A DNA stretch of 64,000 nucleotides. It comes from Sphaerisporangium fuscum (GTDB lineage: Bacteria; Actinomycetota; Actinomycetes; Streptosporangiales; Streptosporangiaceae). Below, in pieces: positions 34,471 to 44,179 of the stretch (the first letter of the stretch is position 1; every line of letters begins with the position of its first letter). Under the pieces are notes generated by a model, which did no database searches, had not been told where the DNA came from, and saw only the letters and a program-made list of their open reading frames with translations. Made by a program: the position numbers and the translations under genes. The stretch spans positions 62,001 to 126,000 of the forward strand of contig NZ_JAHDTF010000029.1 of NCBI RefSeq assembly GCF_018531465.1. Reading direction: 5' to 3'.

Positions 34471-35987
34471 GCCGGGACTCCTTCGCCCGTGCCGGACATC
34501 AGGGCGGCCAGGCGTTCGGCGGTCGTCTCGGCGACGGGCAGTTCGCCCGCGGGGCCGCCCTCGTGCAGCACGAGCACCCGGTCCGCCAGCCCGATGAGCT
34601 CCTGGGGGTCGCAGGACGCCACGACGACGCCCATCTCGCGGGCGTGCTCGCGTACGACGCGGCCGATGTCGGCCCTGGCGCCCACGTCCACCCCCCGGAA
34701 CGGTTCGTCGAGCAGCAGCAGCCGCGGCGTCCCCTCCAGCCATCGGCCGACGACGACCTTCTGCTGGTTGCCGCCGGACAGCGCCTCGATCGGCGCCTCG
34801 ATCCCGGGGCCGCGTACGCCGAACAGGTCGGCGACGCGCCGGGCGGCGGCGGTCTCCGACCGTGGCGCCAGCAGCCCGGCGCGACTGTGGGCGCGCAGCC
34901 ATGGCAGGGTGACGTGGGCCCGTACGGACCAGCCGGGGACGACGGCCTGCGCGGCCCGCTCCTCGGCGGCGAAGGCGACGCCCGCCTCGATGGCGGCGCG
35001 CGGGTCCGTCGGCCGGTACGGCGCCCCGTCGAGCAGCAGCCGCCCCGACAGCAGCGGCCTGGCTCCGGCGAGCTGCTCCAGCAGCTCGGTCTTTCCCGCC
35101 CCGACCAGCCCGGTCACGCCCAGCACCTCCCCCGCGCGCACCCGCAGCCCGAACTCACGTCCGCCCGGCACGGCCCGCACCCCTTCGGCGACCAGCACCT
35201 CGCGGGCGGGACCGCCGACCTCCGCTCCGGGGGGACGCGGGGCGGAGCCGGGTTCCGTGGCGGCCACCGGGCCCAGCATCGCCGTGACGATGGCGGCCCG
35301 GTCCGGCGGCGCGGTGAACGTACGGACCACTCGGCCGTCGCGCAGGACGACCACCCGGTCGCACAGCGTCTCGATCTCCGACAGCCGATGTGAGACGTAC
35401 AGGACCGCCACGCCCGTGGCGGCGGCCTGCTTGACCCGGGCGACCAGCGCGTCCGCCTCGACGGCCGACAGAGTGGAGGTGGGCTCGTCGAGGATCAGCA
35501 GCCGGGCCCGGCGCGACAGGGCCCGCGCGATGACGATCTGCTGCCGCGCGCCGGCGGGCAGCGTCTCGACCGGTGCGTCCAGCGGCAGCCCGAGCCCCGG
35601 CGCGACGGCGGACGCGGCGGCCCGCACCCGGGCGCGGGTCTGGAACCATCCTGGGGCGCCACCGCCTCCGGCCAGGGAGTCGAGGGTGAGGTTCTCGGCG
35701 ACGGTGGCCCCGAAGACGACGCCGTCGTCGATGTTCTGGTGCACCGTCTGCACCCCGGCCGCCTGCGCGTCCAGGGGACCGGCGAACGACAGGGACCGCC
35801 CGTCGAACGACAGCGTGCCCGAGCTGGGCTTCGCCGCACCGGAAAGGATCTTGATGAGCGTGGACTTACCCGCCCCGTTCGTCCCGACGAGCCCCACGAT
35901 CTCCCCGGGCCTGACCTCCAGGTCGACCGAGGACAGCGCGGCGGTCCCGCCGTACACCTTGGAGAGCGAGGTGACCGCGAAGGTCAC
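34467..35987 (-). CDS. Sugar ABC transporter ATPase with two ATPase domains (RbsA-like)
   Basis: This protein of about 506 residues has two nucleotide-binding domains. The first has Walker A GTNGAGKST and Walker B RLLILDEPTSTLS. The second has a degenerate Walker A (GLVGAGKTELLEQL), signature LSGGNQQKVVVGR and LLLLDEPFRGVD. This is the RbsA/XylG layout. The GTG at 35987 overlaps the binding-protein stop, which sets the start and discards a longer frame. It powers the predicted methylthioribose importer. Confidence 0.9.
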   Translation of the reverse strand: MTFAVTSLSKVYGGTAALSSVDLEVRPGEIVGLVGTNGAGKSTLIKILSGAAKPSSGTLSFDGRSLSFAGPLDAQAAGVQTVHQNIDDGVVFGATVAENLTLDSLAGGGGAPGWFQTRARVRAAASAVAPGLGLPLDAPVETLPAGARQQIVIARALSRRARLLILDEPTSTLSAVEADALVARVKQAAATGVAVLYVSHRLSEIETLCDRVVVLRDGRVVRTFTAPPDRAAIVTAMLGPVAATEPGSAPRPPGAEVGGPAREVLVAEGVRAVPGGREFGLRVRAGEVLGVTGLVGAGKTELLEQLAGARPLLSGRLLLDGAPYRPTDPRAAIEAGVAFAAEERAAQAVVPGWSVRAHVTLPWLRAHSRAGLLAPRSETAAARRVADLFGVRGPGIEAPIEALSGGNQQKVVVGRWLEGTPRLLLLDEPFRGVDVGARADIGRVVREHAREMGVVVASCDPQELIGLADRVLVLHEGGPAGELPVAETTAERLAALMSGTGEGVPA

Positions 35988-37066
35988 GACGCCGCCCAGG
36001 GCACCCGCGCCACGTCGGGCGTCGCGAGGGAGGGGAAGGCCTTGGTGAGCTGTTCGACGCCGGTGATGCCCGCGTCGCGCAGCCCCTTCTGCGTGATCAG
36101 CGTGGGCGGGACGGTGAGCTTGTGCTCCACCTGCGAGCCCGCGACCAGCAGCGCCGCCGCGCGTACCGCGACGCGGCCGACGTTGGACGGGTCGGTGGCC
36201 GAGGTGGCGACCCACGGGCTGCCCGGCTCGGTGATGACGCCGATGTCGGCCGTGGAGACGTCCGCGCCGTAGATCTTCACCTTGTCGCCCAGGCCGAGCT
36301 CCTTGACGGCCAGCGCGGCGCCCTTGGCGAACTCGTCATAGGGGGCGAAGATCGCTTTGGCGCCCGGATGGGCCTGGAGGGCCGCCTTGGCCTGGTCGGC
36401 GACCGCCGAGGCGGTCGAGCTGTTGACCACGCCGATCTGGGCGACCTGCTTGATGCCGGGGTTGTCCTTCTTGAACCGGTTCCAGGTCTCGTCGCGCCGG
36501 TCGAGCGGCGCGAACCCGGCGACGTACACGTAGACGACCTCACCCGAGCCCCCGGTGTCGGCCTTCAGCGCGCCGAGGGCCTGCTCGGCGATCTGGTGGT
36601 CGTCCTGGTCGAGGGTGATGGCGCCGGGGGTGCCGGGGTCGACGTCGAAGGCGACGAGCGGGATCTTCGCGTCGGCGGCCTTCTTGATCGCGGGCTGGAC
36701 GGTCTGGGCGAACCCGTGGTCGACGATGATCGCGTCGCTCTTGGAGGTGACCGCCTGCTCCAGGTTGAGGGCCTGCTTGTCGTTGTTGCCGTCGCCGCTG
36801 GAGACCTCCAGCTTGACGTTGAGGGCCTTGGCCTCGGCCTGTGCGCCGGCGAGCCACTGTTCGAAGTAGTCGCCTGAGGAGAGCTGCCGGACCAGGGAGA
36901 TCCGCACGTCGCCGGAGGCGAATCCGGCGGGCGCGGACGCCGCCGGCGTGGCGGCGGAGCTGGTGGAGGAGGCGGACGGAGCTGATGGAGCGGCGGCGGG
37001 CGTGCCCTGCGAGCAGCCCGCCAGGGCGAAGAGGGCCACAACGCCCACGAGTCGTGCACGGTTCAC
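35984..37066 (-). CDS. Sugar-binding lipoprotein of ABC importer (Peripla_BP_4 type)
   Basis: This 360-residue lipoprotein has a signal peptide with lipobox LAGC near residue 18, then a Ser/Ala/Pro linker. The two-lobed binding domain carries VSSGDGNNDKQALNLEQAV, SDAIIVDHGF and IPLVAFDVDPGTPG. It starts at a GTG (37066) close to a TATAGT -10-like element, so the leader is short. It is the first gene of an importer-mtnK operon and divergent from the acireductone dioxygenase gene. Confidence 0.88.
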   Translation of the reverse strand: MNRARLVGVVALFALAGCSQGTPAAAPSAPSASSTSSAATPAASAPAGFASGDVRISLVRQLSSGDYFEQWLAGAQAEAKALNVKLEVSSGDGNNDKQALNLEQAVTSKSDAIIVDHGFAQTVQPAIKKAADAKIPLVAFDVDPGTPGAITLDQDDHQIAEQALGALKADTGGSGEVVYVYVAGFAPLDRRDETWNRFKKDNPGIKQVAQIGVVNSSTASAVADQAKAALQAHPGAKAIFAPYDEFAKGAALAVKELGLGDKVKIYGADVSTADIGVITEPGSPWVATSATDPSNVGRVAVRAAALLVAGSQVEHKLTVPPTLITQKGLRDAGITGVEQLTKAFPSLATPDVARVPWAAS

Positions 37067-37116
37067 ACCAGCGGACTATATCCGACATTTCATGCATGTA
37101 TTGTAGGCTTTAGTTC

Positions 37117-37722
37117 ATGACATACCTCACCGTGTACACCGACGGCGACGAGCCCGAGACGCTCCTGCAGACCGAGGACGCCGCGGAGATCGCGGCGGCC
37201 CTGAAGGAGATCGACGTCGTGCTGCGCCACTGGCAGGTCGTGGCGGACCTGCCCGAAGACGCCGGCCAGGAGGAGATCCTCGACGCCTACCGCGCCGAGA
37301 TCGACCGCGTCATCGCCGAGGAGGGCTACACCTTCGTCGACGTGGCCCGGCTGCGCCCCGACGGCGGCGCCGACTGGCCGGAGCGGGCGTCGGCGGCCCG
37401 GCAGAAGTTCCTGAACGAGCACACCCACGACGACGACGAGGTCCGCTACTTCGTCTCCGGCTCCGGCATCTTCTACCTGCACACCGGCGGCAGGGTGCAC
37501 GCGGTGCTGTGCGAGGCGGGCGACCTGCTGAGCGTGCCGAAGAACACCACGCACTGGTTCGACATGGGCACCGAGCCCGACTTCACCGCCATCCGCTTCT
37601 TCCACGACGACGACGGCTGGATCGGCGACTTCACCGGCGACCCCATCTCGCGGCGGATCCCCGACTTCGACACCATCACCGCCACCCGCCTCTCCCGCCG
37701 GCCCGCCCCCGGCCTCGGGTAG
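37117..37722 (+). CDS. mtnD: Acireductone dioxygenase (cupin)
   Basis: This 201-residue cupin has the ARD metal site HTHDDDEVRYFVSGSG (two His and a Glu) and a second-strand His in KNTTHWFDMG. ARD cleaves the acireductone of methionine salvage to the keto-acid precursor of methionine and formate. It is read away from the importer-mtnK operon across a 50-bp gap containing CATGCATG. No mtnA, mtnB or mtnC homologue is in the window, so the middle steps must be encoded elsewhere. Confidence 0.92.
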   Translation: MTYLTVYTDGDEPETLLQTEDAAEIAAALKEIDVVLRHWQVVADLPEDAGQEEILDAYRAEIDRVIAEEGYTFVDVARLRPDGGADWPERASAARQKFLNEHTHDDDEVRYFVSGSGIFYLHTGGRVHAVLCEAGDLLSVPKNTTHWFDMGTEPDFTAIRFFHDDDGWIGDFTGDPISRRIPDFDTITATRLSRRPAPGLG

Positions 37723-37783
37723 GCGAGAAGGACTCCGGGCCCATGCCGCCTGTGTGGTCGGCGGCATGGGCCCGGTCTCGGGG

Positions 37784-40700
37784 TCACTTCACGAGGTACG
37801 CGTCCGTGACGGTCTGCTGGACGGTGTTGCCGGCGGTGTCCTTGGCCTCGGTCCGGATGCTGACCGGCCCGGCCGCGGACGGGTTGCGCACCACGGCCCG
37901 GTAGGAGCCGTCGAGCCAGGGCAGCACCGTGGCCGCGGTCCAGTGGGCGCCGTGGTCGGCCGACGTCCACACCTTCAGCGAGGCCGTACGGCCGCCGCCC
38001 TCAGGGGTGACCGCGAAGGTGTGCGGCAGCCCCGCCCTGACGGTGTCGTCCTGCGGCAGGCCCAGCCGGTAGCGCAGGTGGATGATCGGCAACCGGCCGC
38101 ACGCCTGCTTGTCACCCCAGACCGTGGCGTCCAGGCACGGGTAGGGCGCGTCACCGGAGGCCGGGCGGGCGGTCCGGAACGTCCAGGTGGACTCGACGGA
38201 CGTGCCGGGGTGCTTGGCGGCGAACCCGTCCTTCCACACGTCGGTCAGCTTGTAGGTGGCCGTCCCGGCGGGCGCGGTGTAGTACGGCAGGCCCAGGTCG
38301 TCGTACTGCGGCCGTACCTCGGCCCCGTCCCCGCCGTACAGGTGGACCTCCTCGGTGCCGGAAGCGCCCTGGTAGACGTGGGTGGGGTCGGAGGCGTCGG
38401 TGTAGTACCCGAGCCCGGCGGCGCTCAGCGTGCGGAGCCGGAGCCGGTCACCCTGGCGGCAGGCGTCGCAGTACAGGTTCGGCCGCAGGACCGTCGGCAG
38501 GCCGGGGCCGTCCGCGGCCTGGGTGGGGATCAGCGCCTCGTTCCAGTGCTCCTGCTCGTGGGCCGGGCGGGTGAAGCCCCGGAAGGAGTCCGCGTCGCGG
38601 TGCTCGCCGGTGGCGAAGTCGTAGAAGGTGAATCCGCGCTCCCACATCACCTCCGGGCCGGTGACGTTGTAGAACTCGGTCCGGGTCGCCGGCGCGGTGA
38701 AGCTGTGCGACGCGCGGATGCTGAGCGTCTGGTCGCGAGTGTAGGTGTGGTCGACCTCCAGGAAGTTCCGCTGCGGTCCCCATTCGCCCTGCGGGGCGGG
38801 GAACTGCGCGTGGTAGGTGGTGTCGACGCCGACCAGCTCGTTCTCCTTCGGGCTGAAGTCCATGCGCTGCGGCACGCGCCCCTTGAGGTGGTAGGCCAGC
38901 TTGTACTCGTACGGCGCGGTCGGCTGGGCGTTCAGGTCCGCCTCCAGGCGCGGCCTGCGGGTCAGGGCCGTGCCCAGTTGAGCGGCCTCCCCGGCGTCGA
39001 GCCACAGCAGCGGGATCTTCATGTGGTCGTGGTAGGCGGCGGCGTCCATGACCCACGCCAGGCGGTTGGCGGTGATCACGCCGGCGGCGCCGCCCTTGGC
39101 CGCCAGGTCCATGTCGGTGATCAGGTCCGCCAGCGTGGTGGTGCCGGACAGCACGAGCCTGCCCCGCACGTCCCGGCCGGCGCGAAGGTCCTCGCCGGTG
39201 GCCAGGCCGAGGCGGCGGTCGGCGGCGAACTTCGGCACCACGGCGTTGTCCTCCGTGACGTACGCCGGGTGGAGCCGCAGGCCGGGCACGGCCAGCTCGA
39301 CCTGCGGGGCGCGCCGGATCTGGTCGAACACGAACGTCGAGGCGCCCACGGTCGGTGTCTTCGCCGACGGGGAGACCCACAGGTAGCCGGGCACCACGTT
39401 CGGGTAGCTGTTCACCCCGGCGGCCCCGTACAGGCGCCCGGCGGCGGTCGTCCGGGCGTACATGTAGTCCATGGTCACGGGTATCGAGGCGCGGGGCGTG
39501 GTGACGCGGATCGGCACGGCCTTGGTGGCGTCCAGGGTGACCTCGGCGTCCCCGTCGAGGCGGATCTCCGGGTCGAACAGGATGCCGAACTGCAGGCGCC
39601 GCTCCGGCTCGGAGTACCACAGGAGCTGGCTGCTCACCGTGTACAGGCCGCCGTGCGCGAGCCGCACCTCGGCTTCGAGGGTGTTCGGGGTGTCGGTGGT
39701 CTTCACGCCGCCGATGCTGTAGGCGACGGGCTCGCCGTCCAGCGCCGGGTCGGTGTCGTTGATCCTGATGACGCTCAGCGTCTGGGGGCTCATCACCCAG
39801 TCCGGGCTGCCGACCAGCCGCAGCTTCAGGGTGTCCTGCTCGGCCTCCTTGTGGAAGGCGAGGGGGATGGTCACCGTGGCGTCGCCGCCGGTGGCGGCGA
39901 GCCGGCCCTCGTACCAGCCGGGCTCGCCGAGCGTCGGCTCGACCGTGAGCTCGGCGGTCGCGGTCCCGCCCGCCGGGACGGTGAGCGAGGACGGCGTGAC
40001 GGCCGCCATCCCGGACGGGGCGGGCTTGCCGCCGCGGGCCAGGGCGGCCGACAGGGCCAGGGTGACGGGCTCCTTGCCGGTGTTGCGGTAGGTGATCTTC
40101 TTGGTGAGCGTCTGGCCGGTGTAGGGGTCGGTGAACGCGGCGGACACCGTGGAGACGTCGGCGAAGACCTGCTGCTTCACGGCCCGGCCGATGTCGAGCC
40201 GCCCGGAGCCCTGCTCGTACGGGCTCAGCCCGAGGGGCTTGGCGGTGCCCACGAGGGCGTCCTTGAGCTGGTGGGCGGTCCAGTCGGGGTGCTCGGCGGC
40301 GAGGATGCCCGCGGCGGCCGCCACGTGCGGGGTGGCCATCGAGGTGCCGGACGCCTTGGTGTAGTTGTCGTCGATAGGACCGCCGCCGCTGCTGCTCCCC
40401 TCGCCGAGCGAGGTTCCGGCGGCGCGGGCGGCGATGATGTTCACGCCGGGGGCGGTGATCTCCGGCTTGATCGCGAAGTCGCCCAGGCGGGGGCCGCGGC
40501 TGGAGAACGACGCGATCGCGTCCGTGGAGTCGACGGCCCCGACGGTGAGGGCCTCGTCGGCCGCGCCGGGCGCGGCGACGGTGAAGCGGCCGGGCCCGGA
40601 GTTGCCGGCGGCGACGACGAAGAGCGTGCCGTACTCGGCGGTCAGCTCGTCGGCCGCCTGGCTGAGCGGGTCGGTGCCGTCGGTGGCGGTGTTGCTGCCC

Positions 40701-41749
40701 AGGCTCATGTTGACCACCCGGGCGTGCTGGGAGGCCGCCTGCCACTGCATCGCGGAGATGATCTCGGAGTTGGTGCCGCTGCCGGTGTCGTCCAGCGCCT
40801 TGGCGATGCTCAGCTTGGTGCCCGGCGCGACGCCCTTGTACCGGCCGCCGGAGGCCGCGCCGCTGCCGGCGATGATGGACGCGACGTGGGTGCCGTGGCC
40901 GTGGCCGTCGGCGGGGACCTCCGGGTCACCTCCGCCGGGCCGGCCGGCGGGGATGAAGTTGTGGGCCGCGACGACCCTTCCCTGCAGGTCGGGGTGCTTG
41001 GCGTCGATGCCGGTGTCGATGATGCCGACCGTGGCGCCCGTGCCGTCGTACCCGGCGGCCCAGGCTTCCGGTGCGCCGATCTGCGGGCCGCTGACGTCGT
41101 CGAGGGCCTTGACCTTGCCGTCGAGCCACACCTTGCGCAGCCCGCCGCCGAGGGCGGGCCGGTCCGCCTTCAGCCGCGCCTCCAGGGACGCCTTGCCGCT
41201 GACGGTCTGCCAGAACGAGCCGGCCTGCTTCTTGTCCACCTTCAGGGCCGCGCCGTCGATGCTCTGCAGGACCAGGGTGTCCTCGCCGCCCTTGAGCGAG
41301 CGGGCCTTGCCCGCGAGGTCGGCGGCCTTCACCTGCGGCTGGTACTGGACGATGACCGGGAGCCGGTCGGTGGCGGTGTCGGCGTAGCCGTTGGCGGCGA
41401 GGTAGTCGACGTTGAACAGTTCCTTGTCCAGCAGCCCCGCGTCCACGTAGCGCCGGGCATCGGCCGGGATCACGTAGTACCCGTGGGCGTCCCGCTCGGC
41501 CTGGTAGGTCTGCGACTCCCGGCCGGGGCCGAGTTCCACGCCGACCGACGCGCGCCCGGCGGCGTCCTTGGCGTAGATGACGGTGTCGCCGGTGACCAGG
41601 GTGATCCTGGCCTGCGGCGTTCCGGCGACGACGGGCGGCGGCTGCTTGGCCGTGGCCGCCGAGGCCGATCCGGGCGGCGTGACGAGCGGCAGGGCCGCGA
41701 ACGCCGCGAGTACGGCCACGAGCGCGTGGCGTCGGGGGGAGGGCAGCAT
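37784..41749 (-). CDS. Large secreted subtilisin-family (S8) serine protease
   Basis: This 1,321-residue preproprotein has a signal peptide (ALVAVLAAFAALPLVTPP), a propeptide of about 190 residues, then the S8 catalytic domain. Asp245 lies in GIIDTGID, His287 in GHGHGTHVASI and Ser469 in ASGTSMATPHVAAAAG; Asn is in VAAGNSGPG. A long C-terminal region of beta-sandwich modules (more than 800 residues) follows, as in actinomycete Fn3/PA-type subtilases. The short gap downstream precedes the mtnD end. Extracellular protein degradation is expected. Confidence 0.92.
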   Translation of the reverse strand: MLPSPRRHALVAVLAAFAALPLVTPPGSASAATAKQPPPVVAGTPQARITLVTGDTVIYAKDAAGRASVGVELGPGRESQTYQAERDAHGYYVIPADARRYVDAGLLDKELFNVDYLAANGYADTATDRLPVIVQYQPQVKAADLAGKARSLKGGEDTLVLQSIDGAALKVDKKQAGSFWQTVSGKASLEARLKADRPALGGGLRKVWLDGKVKALDDVSGPQIGAPEAWAAGYDGTGATVGIIDTGIDAKHPDLQGRVVAAHNFIPAGRPGGGDPEVPADGHGHGTHVASIIAGSGAASGGRYKGVAPGTKLSIAKALDDTGSGTNSEIISAMQWQAASQHARVVNMSLGSNTATDGTDPLSQAADELTAEYGTLFVVAAGNSGPGRFTVAAPGAADEALTVGAVDSTDAIASFSSRGPRLGDFAIKPEITAPGVNIIAARAAGTSLGEGSSSGGGPIDDNYTKASGTSMATPHVAAAAGILAAEHPDWTAHQLKDALVGTAKPLGLSPYEQGSGRLDIGRAVKQQVFADVSTVSAAFTDPYTGQTLTKKITYRNTGKEPVTLALSAALARGGKPAPSGMAAVTPSSLTVPAGGTATAELTVEPTLGEPGWYEGRLAATGGDATVTIPLAFHKEAEQDTLKLRLVGSPDWVMSPQTLSVIRINDTDPALDGEPVAYSIGGVKTTDTPNTLEAEVRLAHGGLYTVSSQLLWYSEPERRLQFGILFDPEIRLDGDAEVTLDATKAVPIRVTTPRASIPVTMDYMYARTTAAGRLYGAAGVNSYPNVVPGYLWVSPSAKTPTVGASTFVFDQIRRAPQVELAVPGLRLHPAYVTEDNAVVPKFAADRRLGLATGEDLRAGRDVRGRLVLSGTTTLADLITDMDLAAKGGAAGVITANRLAWVMDAAAYHDHMKIPLLWLDAGEAAQLGTALTRRPRLEADLNAQPTAPYEYKLAYHLKGRVPQRMDFSPKENELVGVDTTYHAQFPAPQGEWGPQRNFLEVDHTYTRDQTLSIRASHSFTAPATRTEFYNVTGPEVMWERGFTFYDFATGEHRDADSFRGFTRPAHEQEHWNEALIPTQAADGPGLPTVLRPNLYCDACRQGDRLRLRTLSAAGLGYYTDASDPTHVYQGASGTEEVHLYGGDGAEVRPQYDDLGLPYYTAPAGTATYKLTDVWKDGFAAKHPGTSVESTWTFRTARPASGDAPYPCLDATVWGDKQACGRLPIIHLRYRLGLPQDDTVRAGLPHTFAVTPEGGGRTASLKVWTSADHGAHWTAATVLPWLDGSYRAVVRNPSAAGPVSIRTEAKDTAGNTVQQTVTDAYLVK

Positions 41750-41919
41750 TCCTTCGACACTCTCCAGACGGGGAGACGTCCGGCCGCCGCGGGCCGGACG
41801 CGGTGGAGATCGTTATAGGTCTGACCTAATCTGGGAAACGATCACGGCACAAGTGCGCCGACCGGGCCAGAACCCGCCATATGGCGGTATGCCGCCACAT
41901 GTGCAGGAAGGGCGACGTC

Positions 41920-42945
41920 ATGCTGGAAGCGATCGGACTGTCACCGGCCGAGAGCCGCCTGTACGCGACCCTCGTCGAGAACCCGCGGTCCTCGGCCGCC
42001 GAGCTCGCGATGTACTGCGGCGTGTCGACACCGCTGGCGGCCCGCGCGCTCGCGCTGTTCGCCCGGCGCGGCCTGGCGAGCAGGCTTCCCGGGCGGCGCG
42101 CCCGGTACGTCGCGGTGTCCCCGGACATCGCGATCCAGCCGATGCTCAGCCGCCGCGAGGAGGAACTGCACCAGGTGCGGGCGGCCATCCGGGAGCTGAC
42201 CACGACGTATCACCGCGCGTCCCGCTCCACCACACACCCCGCCGAGCAGGTCGAGGTGGTCACCGGGAGCGAGAACATCATCAGCCGGGCGTACGCGCTG
42301 CAGGACAGCGCGCAGCGGACGTTCCGCAACATCGAGAAGCCGCCGTACGTCATGCCGAGCTTCATGAGCAACGTCGACCGCGAGCACCGGATGCTGCGCG
42401 CCGGCGTCGACTACCGCAGCCTGTACGACGTGGAGTCGCTGACGCCCGCGGAGAAGCTCGACCAGATCCGGATCGCGTGCGCGCTCGGCGAGCAGGCGCG
42501 GGTGGTCACCGACGCGCCGCTGAAGCTGTGGATCGCCGACGAGGCGCTCGCGCTGATCCCGATCCGCAACGGCAACTACCCCATCGACACGGCGTTCGTG
42601 CTGCACCCCTCGGCGCTGCTGGACGCGCTCATCGCGCTGTTCGAGCTGGAGTGGCGGCGCGGCTTCCCGTTACGGACGGCCATGCGGCCCGGGGGCCCCT
42701 TCCGGGGCGGGGCCGGGCGGGCGGCCGAGGCGGCGGCGGGCCCTTCGGAGGCCGCCGCCCCGGACGAGCTGACCAGGAGGCTGCTGGCGCTGCTGGCCGC
42801 CGGTCACACCGACGAGGGCATCGCCCGCGCGCTGGGGCTGGGCCTGCGCACGGTGCAGCGCCGCATCCACGACCTGATGCGGGAGCTCAACGCGATCACC
42901 CGCTTCCAGGCCGGCATGGCGGCCCGGGAACGCGGCTGGGTCTGA
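41920..42945 (+). CDS. Transcriptional regulator with TrmB-like N-terminal and LuxR-type C-terminal HTH
   Basis: This 341-residue protein starts at the ATG at 41920 (GGAAGGG upstream). The N-terminal winged helix (GLSPAESRLYATLVENPRSS) is TrmB-like. The middle is a ligand-type domain with VEVVTGSENIISRAYAL. The C-terminal LLAAGHTDEGIARALGLGLR, then TVQRRIHDLM, is a LuxR/GerE HTH. This domain combination is common in actinomycete orphan regulators. It is divergent from the subtilase gene and may control it. Confidence 0.82.
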   Translation: MLEAIGLSPAESRLYATLVENPRSSAAELAMYCGVSTPLAARALALFARRGLASRLPGRRARYVAVSPDIAIQPMLSRREEELHQVRAAIRELTTTYHRASRSTTHPAEQVEVVTGSENIISRAYALQDSAQRTFRNIEKPPYVMPSFMSNVDREHRMLRAGVDYRSLYDVESLTPAEKLDQIRIACALGEQARVVTDAPLKLWIADEALALIPIRNGNYPIDTAFVLHPSALLDALIALFELEWRRGFPLRTAMRPGGPFRGGAGRAAEAAAGPSEAAAPDELTRRLLALLAAGHTDEGIARALGLGLRTVQRRIHDLMRELNAITRFQAGMAARERGWV

Positions 42946-42982
42946 GCCGTCGTCCCCGGGAAGCGGCGGAGTCCTGACACCG

Positions 42983-43921
42983 TCACCAGGGCATGGTGGG
43001 GTACCACCCGTAGCCGAACATCGCCGGGAGCCGGACGTCCCAGTACAGCACGGTGAACGCGCCGGCGACGATGAAGGCGGCGGCGGTCACGCGGATGAGG
43101 CGGCCGGGCTCGGCCCGCAGCCACCGGCCGAACCGGCCCCTGCCCACCAGCACGAGCAGCGCGAACAGCACGCCCATCACCACGATGTTGCCGAGGGACT
43201 GCAGGATGAACACCGCCGCGCCGTACAGCGGGTTGTGCGTCTCGGCGGCGTAGGCGAACAGTTTGTGGAACAGCGGGTACGGCCGGCCGATGAGGAACCC
43301 GCCGACCAGCCCGCCGAGCACGACCAGGCGGACGCGCGGGTACCGCCGCTCCAGGCGGGCCAGCGGGTCGGGCAGCAGGCGCAGCGCGGCGAGCCCGAGC
43401 CACACGAACGTCAGCCCGATGATCCCGAACACGACGCTCGACTGGATGAGCCGCACCGGCAGTCCGTGGCCGACCGTCGCGGGCGACAGCTGCGGTAGCC
43501 GCTCCCCCACGACCGCGCCCACCGCGCCGTACACCCCGCTGACCACGATCATGCCGGTCGCGAGCCTGCCGAGCGGGGCCGCCGTGGCGCGCAGCCGGTC
43601 CCGCCAGGAGTCCCCGTGCTCGACGAGCGGCACCACCGCGCCGAACGCCGCGACGTTGCAGGCGGTGAACGTGCCGGCCAGCCCGGACACGAACGCGAAC
43701 ACCGCGCCGGCGACGACTCCGCTGATGGCCGTGCCCTTGGCGTCGTGGCCGAGCAGGGTGTTGGCGACGTTGTCACCGATCACGCTGTCCACGAAGCGGA
43801 AGGACCACAGGGCGGCGACGGCCGCGCCGGCGAGCACGCTGAGGAGGACCAGCCGGGCCCGGTGCGGGGGTAAGGCGGGGTCCGCGGACAAGTGGCTGCC
43901 GGTGGAATCGGTAAGCGTCAT
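42983..43921 (-). CDS. Polytopic membrane protein, function unknown
   Basis: This 312-residue protein has about eight hydrophobic helices. A GLAGTFTACNVAAFGAVVPL segment resembles the CcdA/DsbD-type cysteine helix, though only one cysteine is present. It is divergent from the interrupted LysR gene at 44113 with a 191-bp gap, the usual position of a LysR target. It may be an exporter or redox-related membrane protein; this is not firm. Confidence 0.65.
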   Translation of the reverse strand: MTLTDSTGSHLSADPALPPHRARLVLLSVLAGAAVAALWSFRFVDSVIGDNVANTLLGHDAKGTAISGVVAGAVFAFVSGLAGTFTACNVAAFGAVVPLVEHGDSWRDRLRATAAPLGRLATGMIVVSGVYGAVGAVVGERLPQLSPATVGHGLPVRLIQSSVVFGIIGLTFVWLGLAALRLLPDPLARLERRYPRVRLVVLGGLVGGFLIGRPYPLFHKLFAYAAETHNPLYGAAVFILQSLGNIVVMGVLFALLVLVGRGRFGRWLRAEPGRLIRVTAAAFIVAGAFTVLYWDVRLPAMFGYGWYPTMPW

Positions 43922-44112
43922 GGCACATCCTCACGTAACGCTGGACGTCGGGACATGTGCTGATCGGTGGCCACCTGAGTGTGACTCTGAAGGCGAGATC
44001 ATCCTCCGTCAAGCCACGATCTTCCCGGCCCCGGCCATCGGTTCCCCTTCCCCGCGCCATCGGCCGCGGCCACCAGGATTACAAGATCATTTGACTGTTA
44101 GACTGGGCCGTC

Positions 44113-44147
44113 ATGGAGTTACGGCAGCTCGAATACTTCGTGGCGGT
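44113..44147 (+). pseudogene. 5' fragment (codons 1-12) of a LysR gene cut by the integrative element
   Basis: ATG at 44113 begins MELRQLEYFVAV, the standard N-terminus of a LysR regulator, and then runs into element sequence. The rest of the gene begins at the GTG codon at 52802 on the other side of the element. Joining 44113-44147 to 52804-53656 restores one frame of 295 residues. Confidence 0.9.
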
Positions 44148-44165
44148 CACCAAGGATCTCTTAGT
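44128..44165. other. attL attachment site
   Basis: Chromosomal LysR sequence up to the core GT (44146-44147) is followed by the element arm CACCAAGGATCTCTTAGT (44148-44165). The arm is the inverted counterpart of the right-hand arm, matching at 16 of 18 positions after reverse complement. Confidence 0.85.
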
Positions 44166-44179
44166 TCATACTTCGGCCT

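Noticed and set aside
37067..37116. A SAM riboswitch between the importer operon and mtnD
   Set aside because: Only 50 bp separate the genes, too short for any known SAM riboswitch aptamer; only a CATGCATG palindrome and a -10-like element are visible.
37754..41818. A 1,354-codon open frame on the plus strand
   Set aside because: It is antisense to the subtilase gene, rich in Gly/Val/Arg and without any domain; it is a GC-skewed shadow of the real gene.
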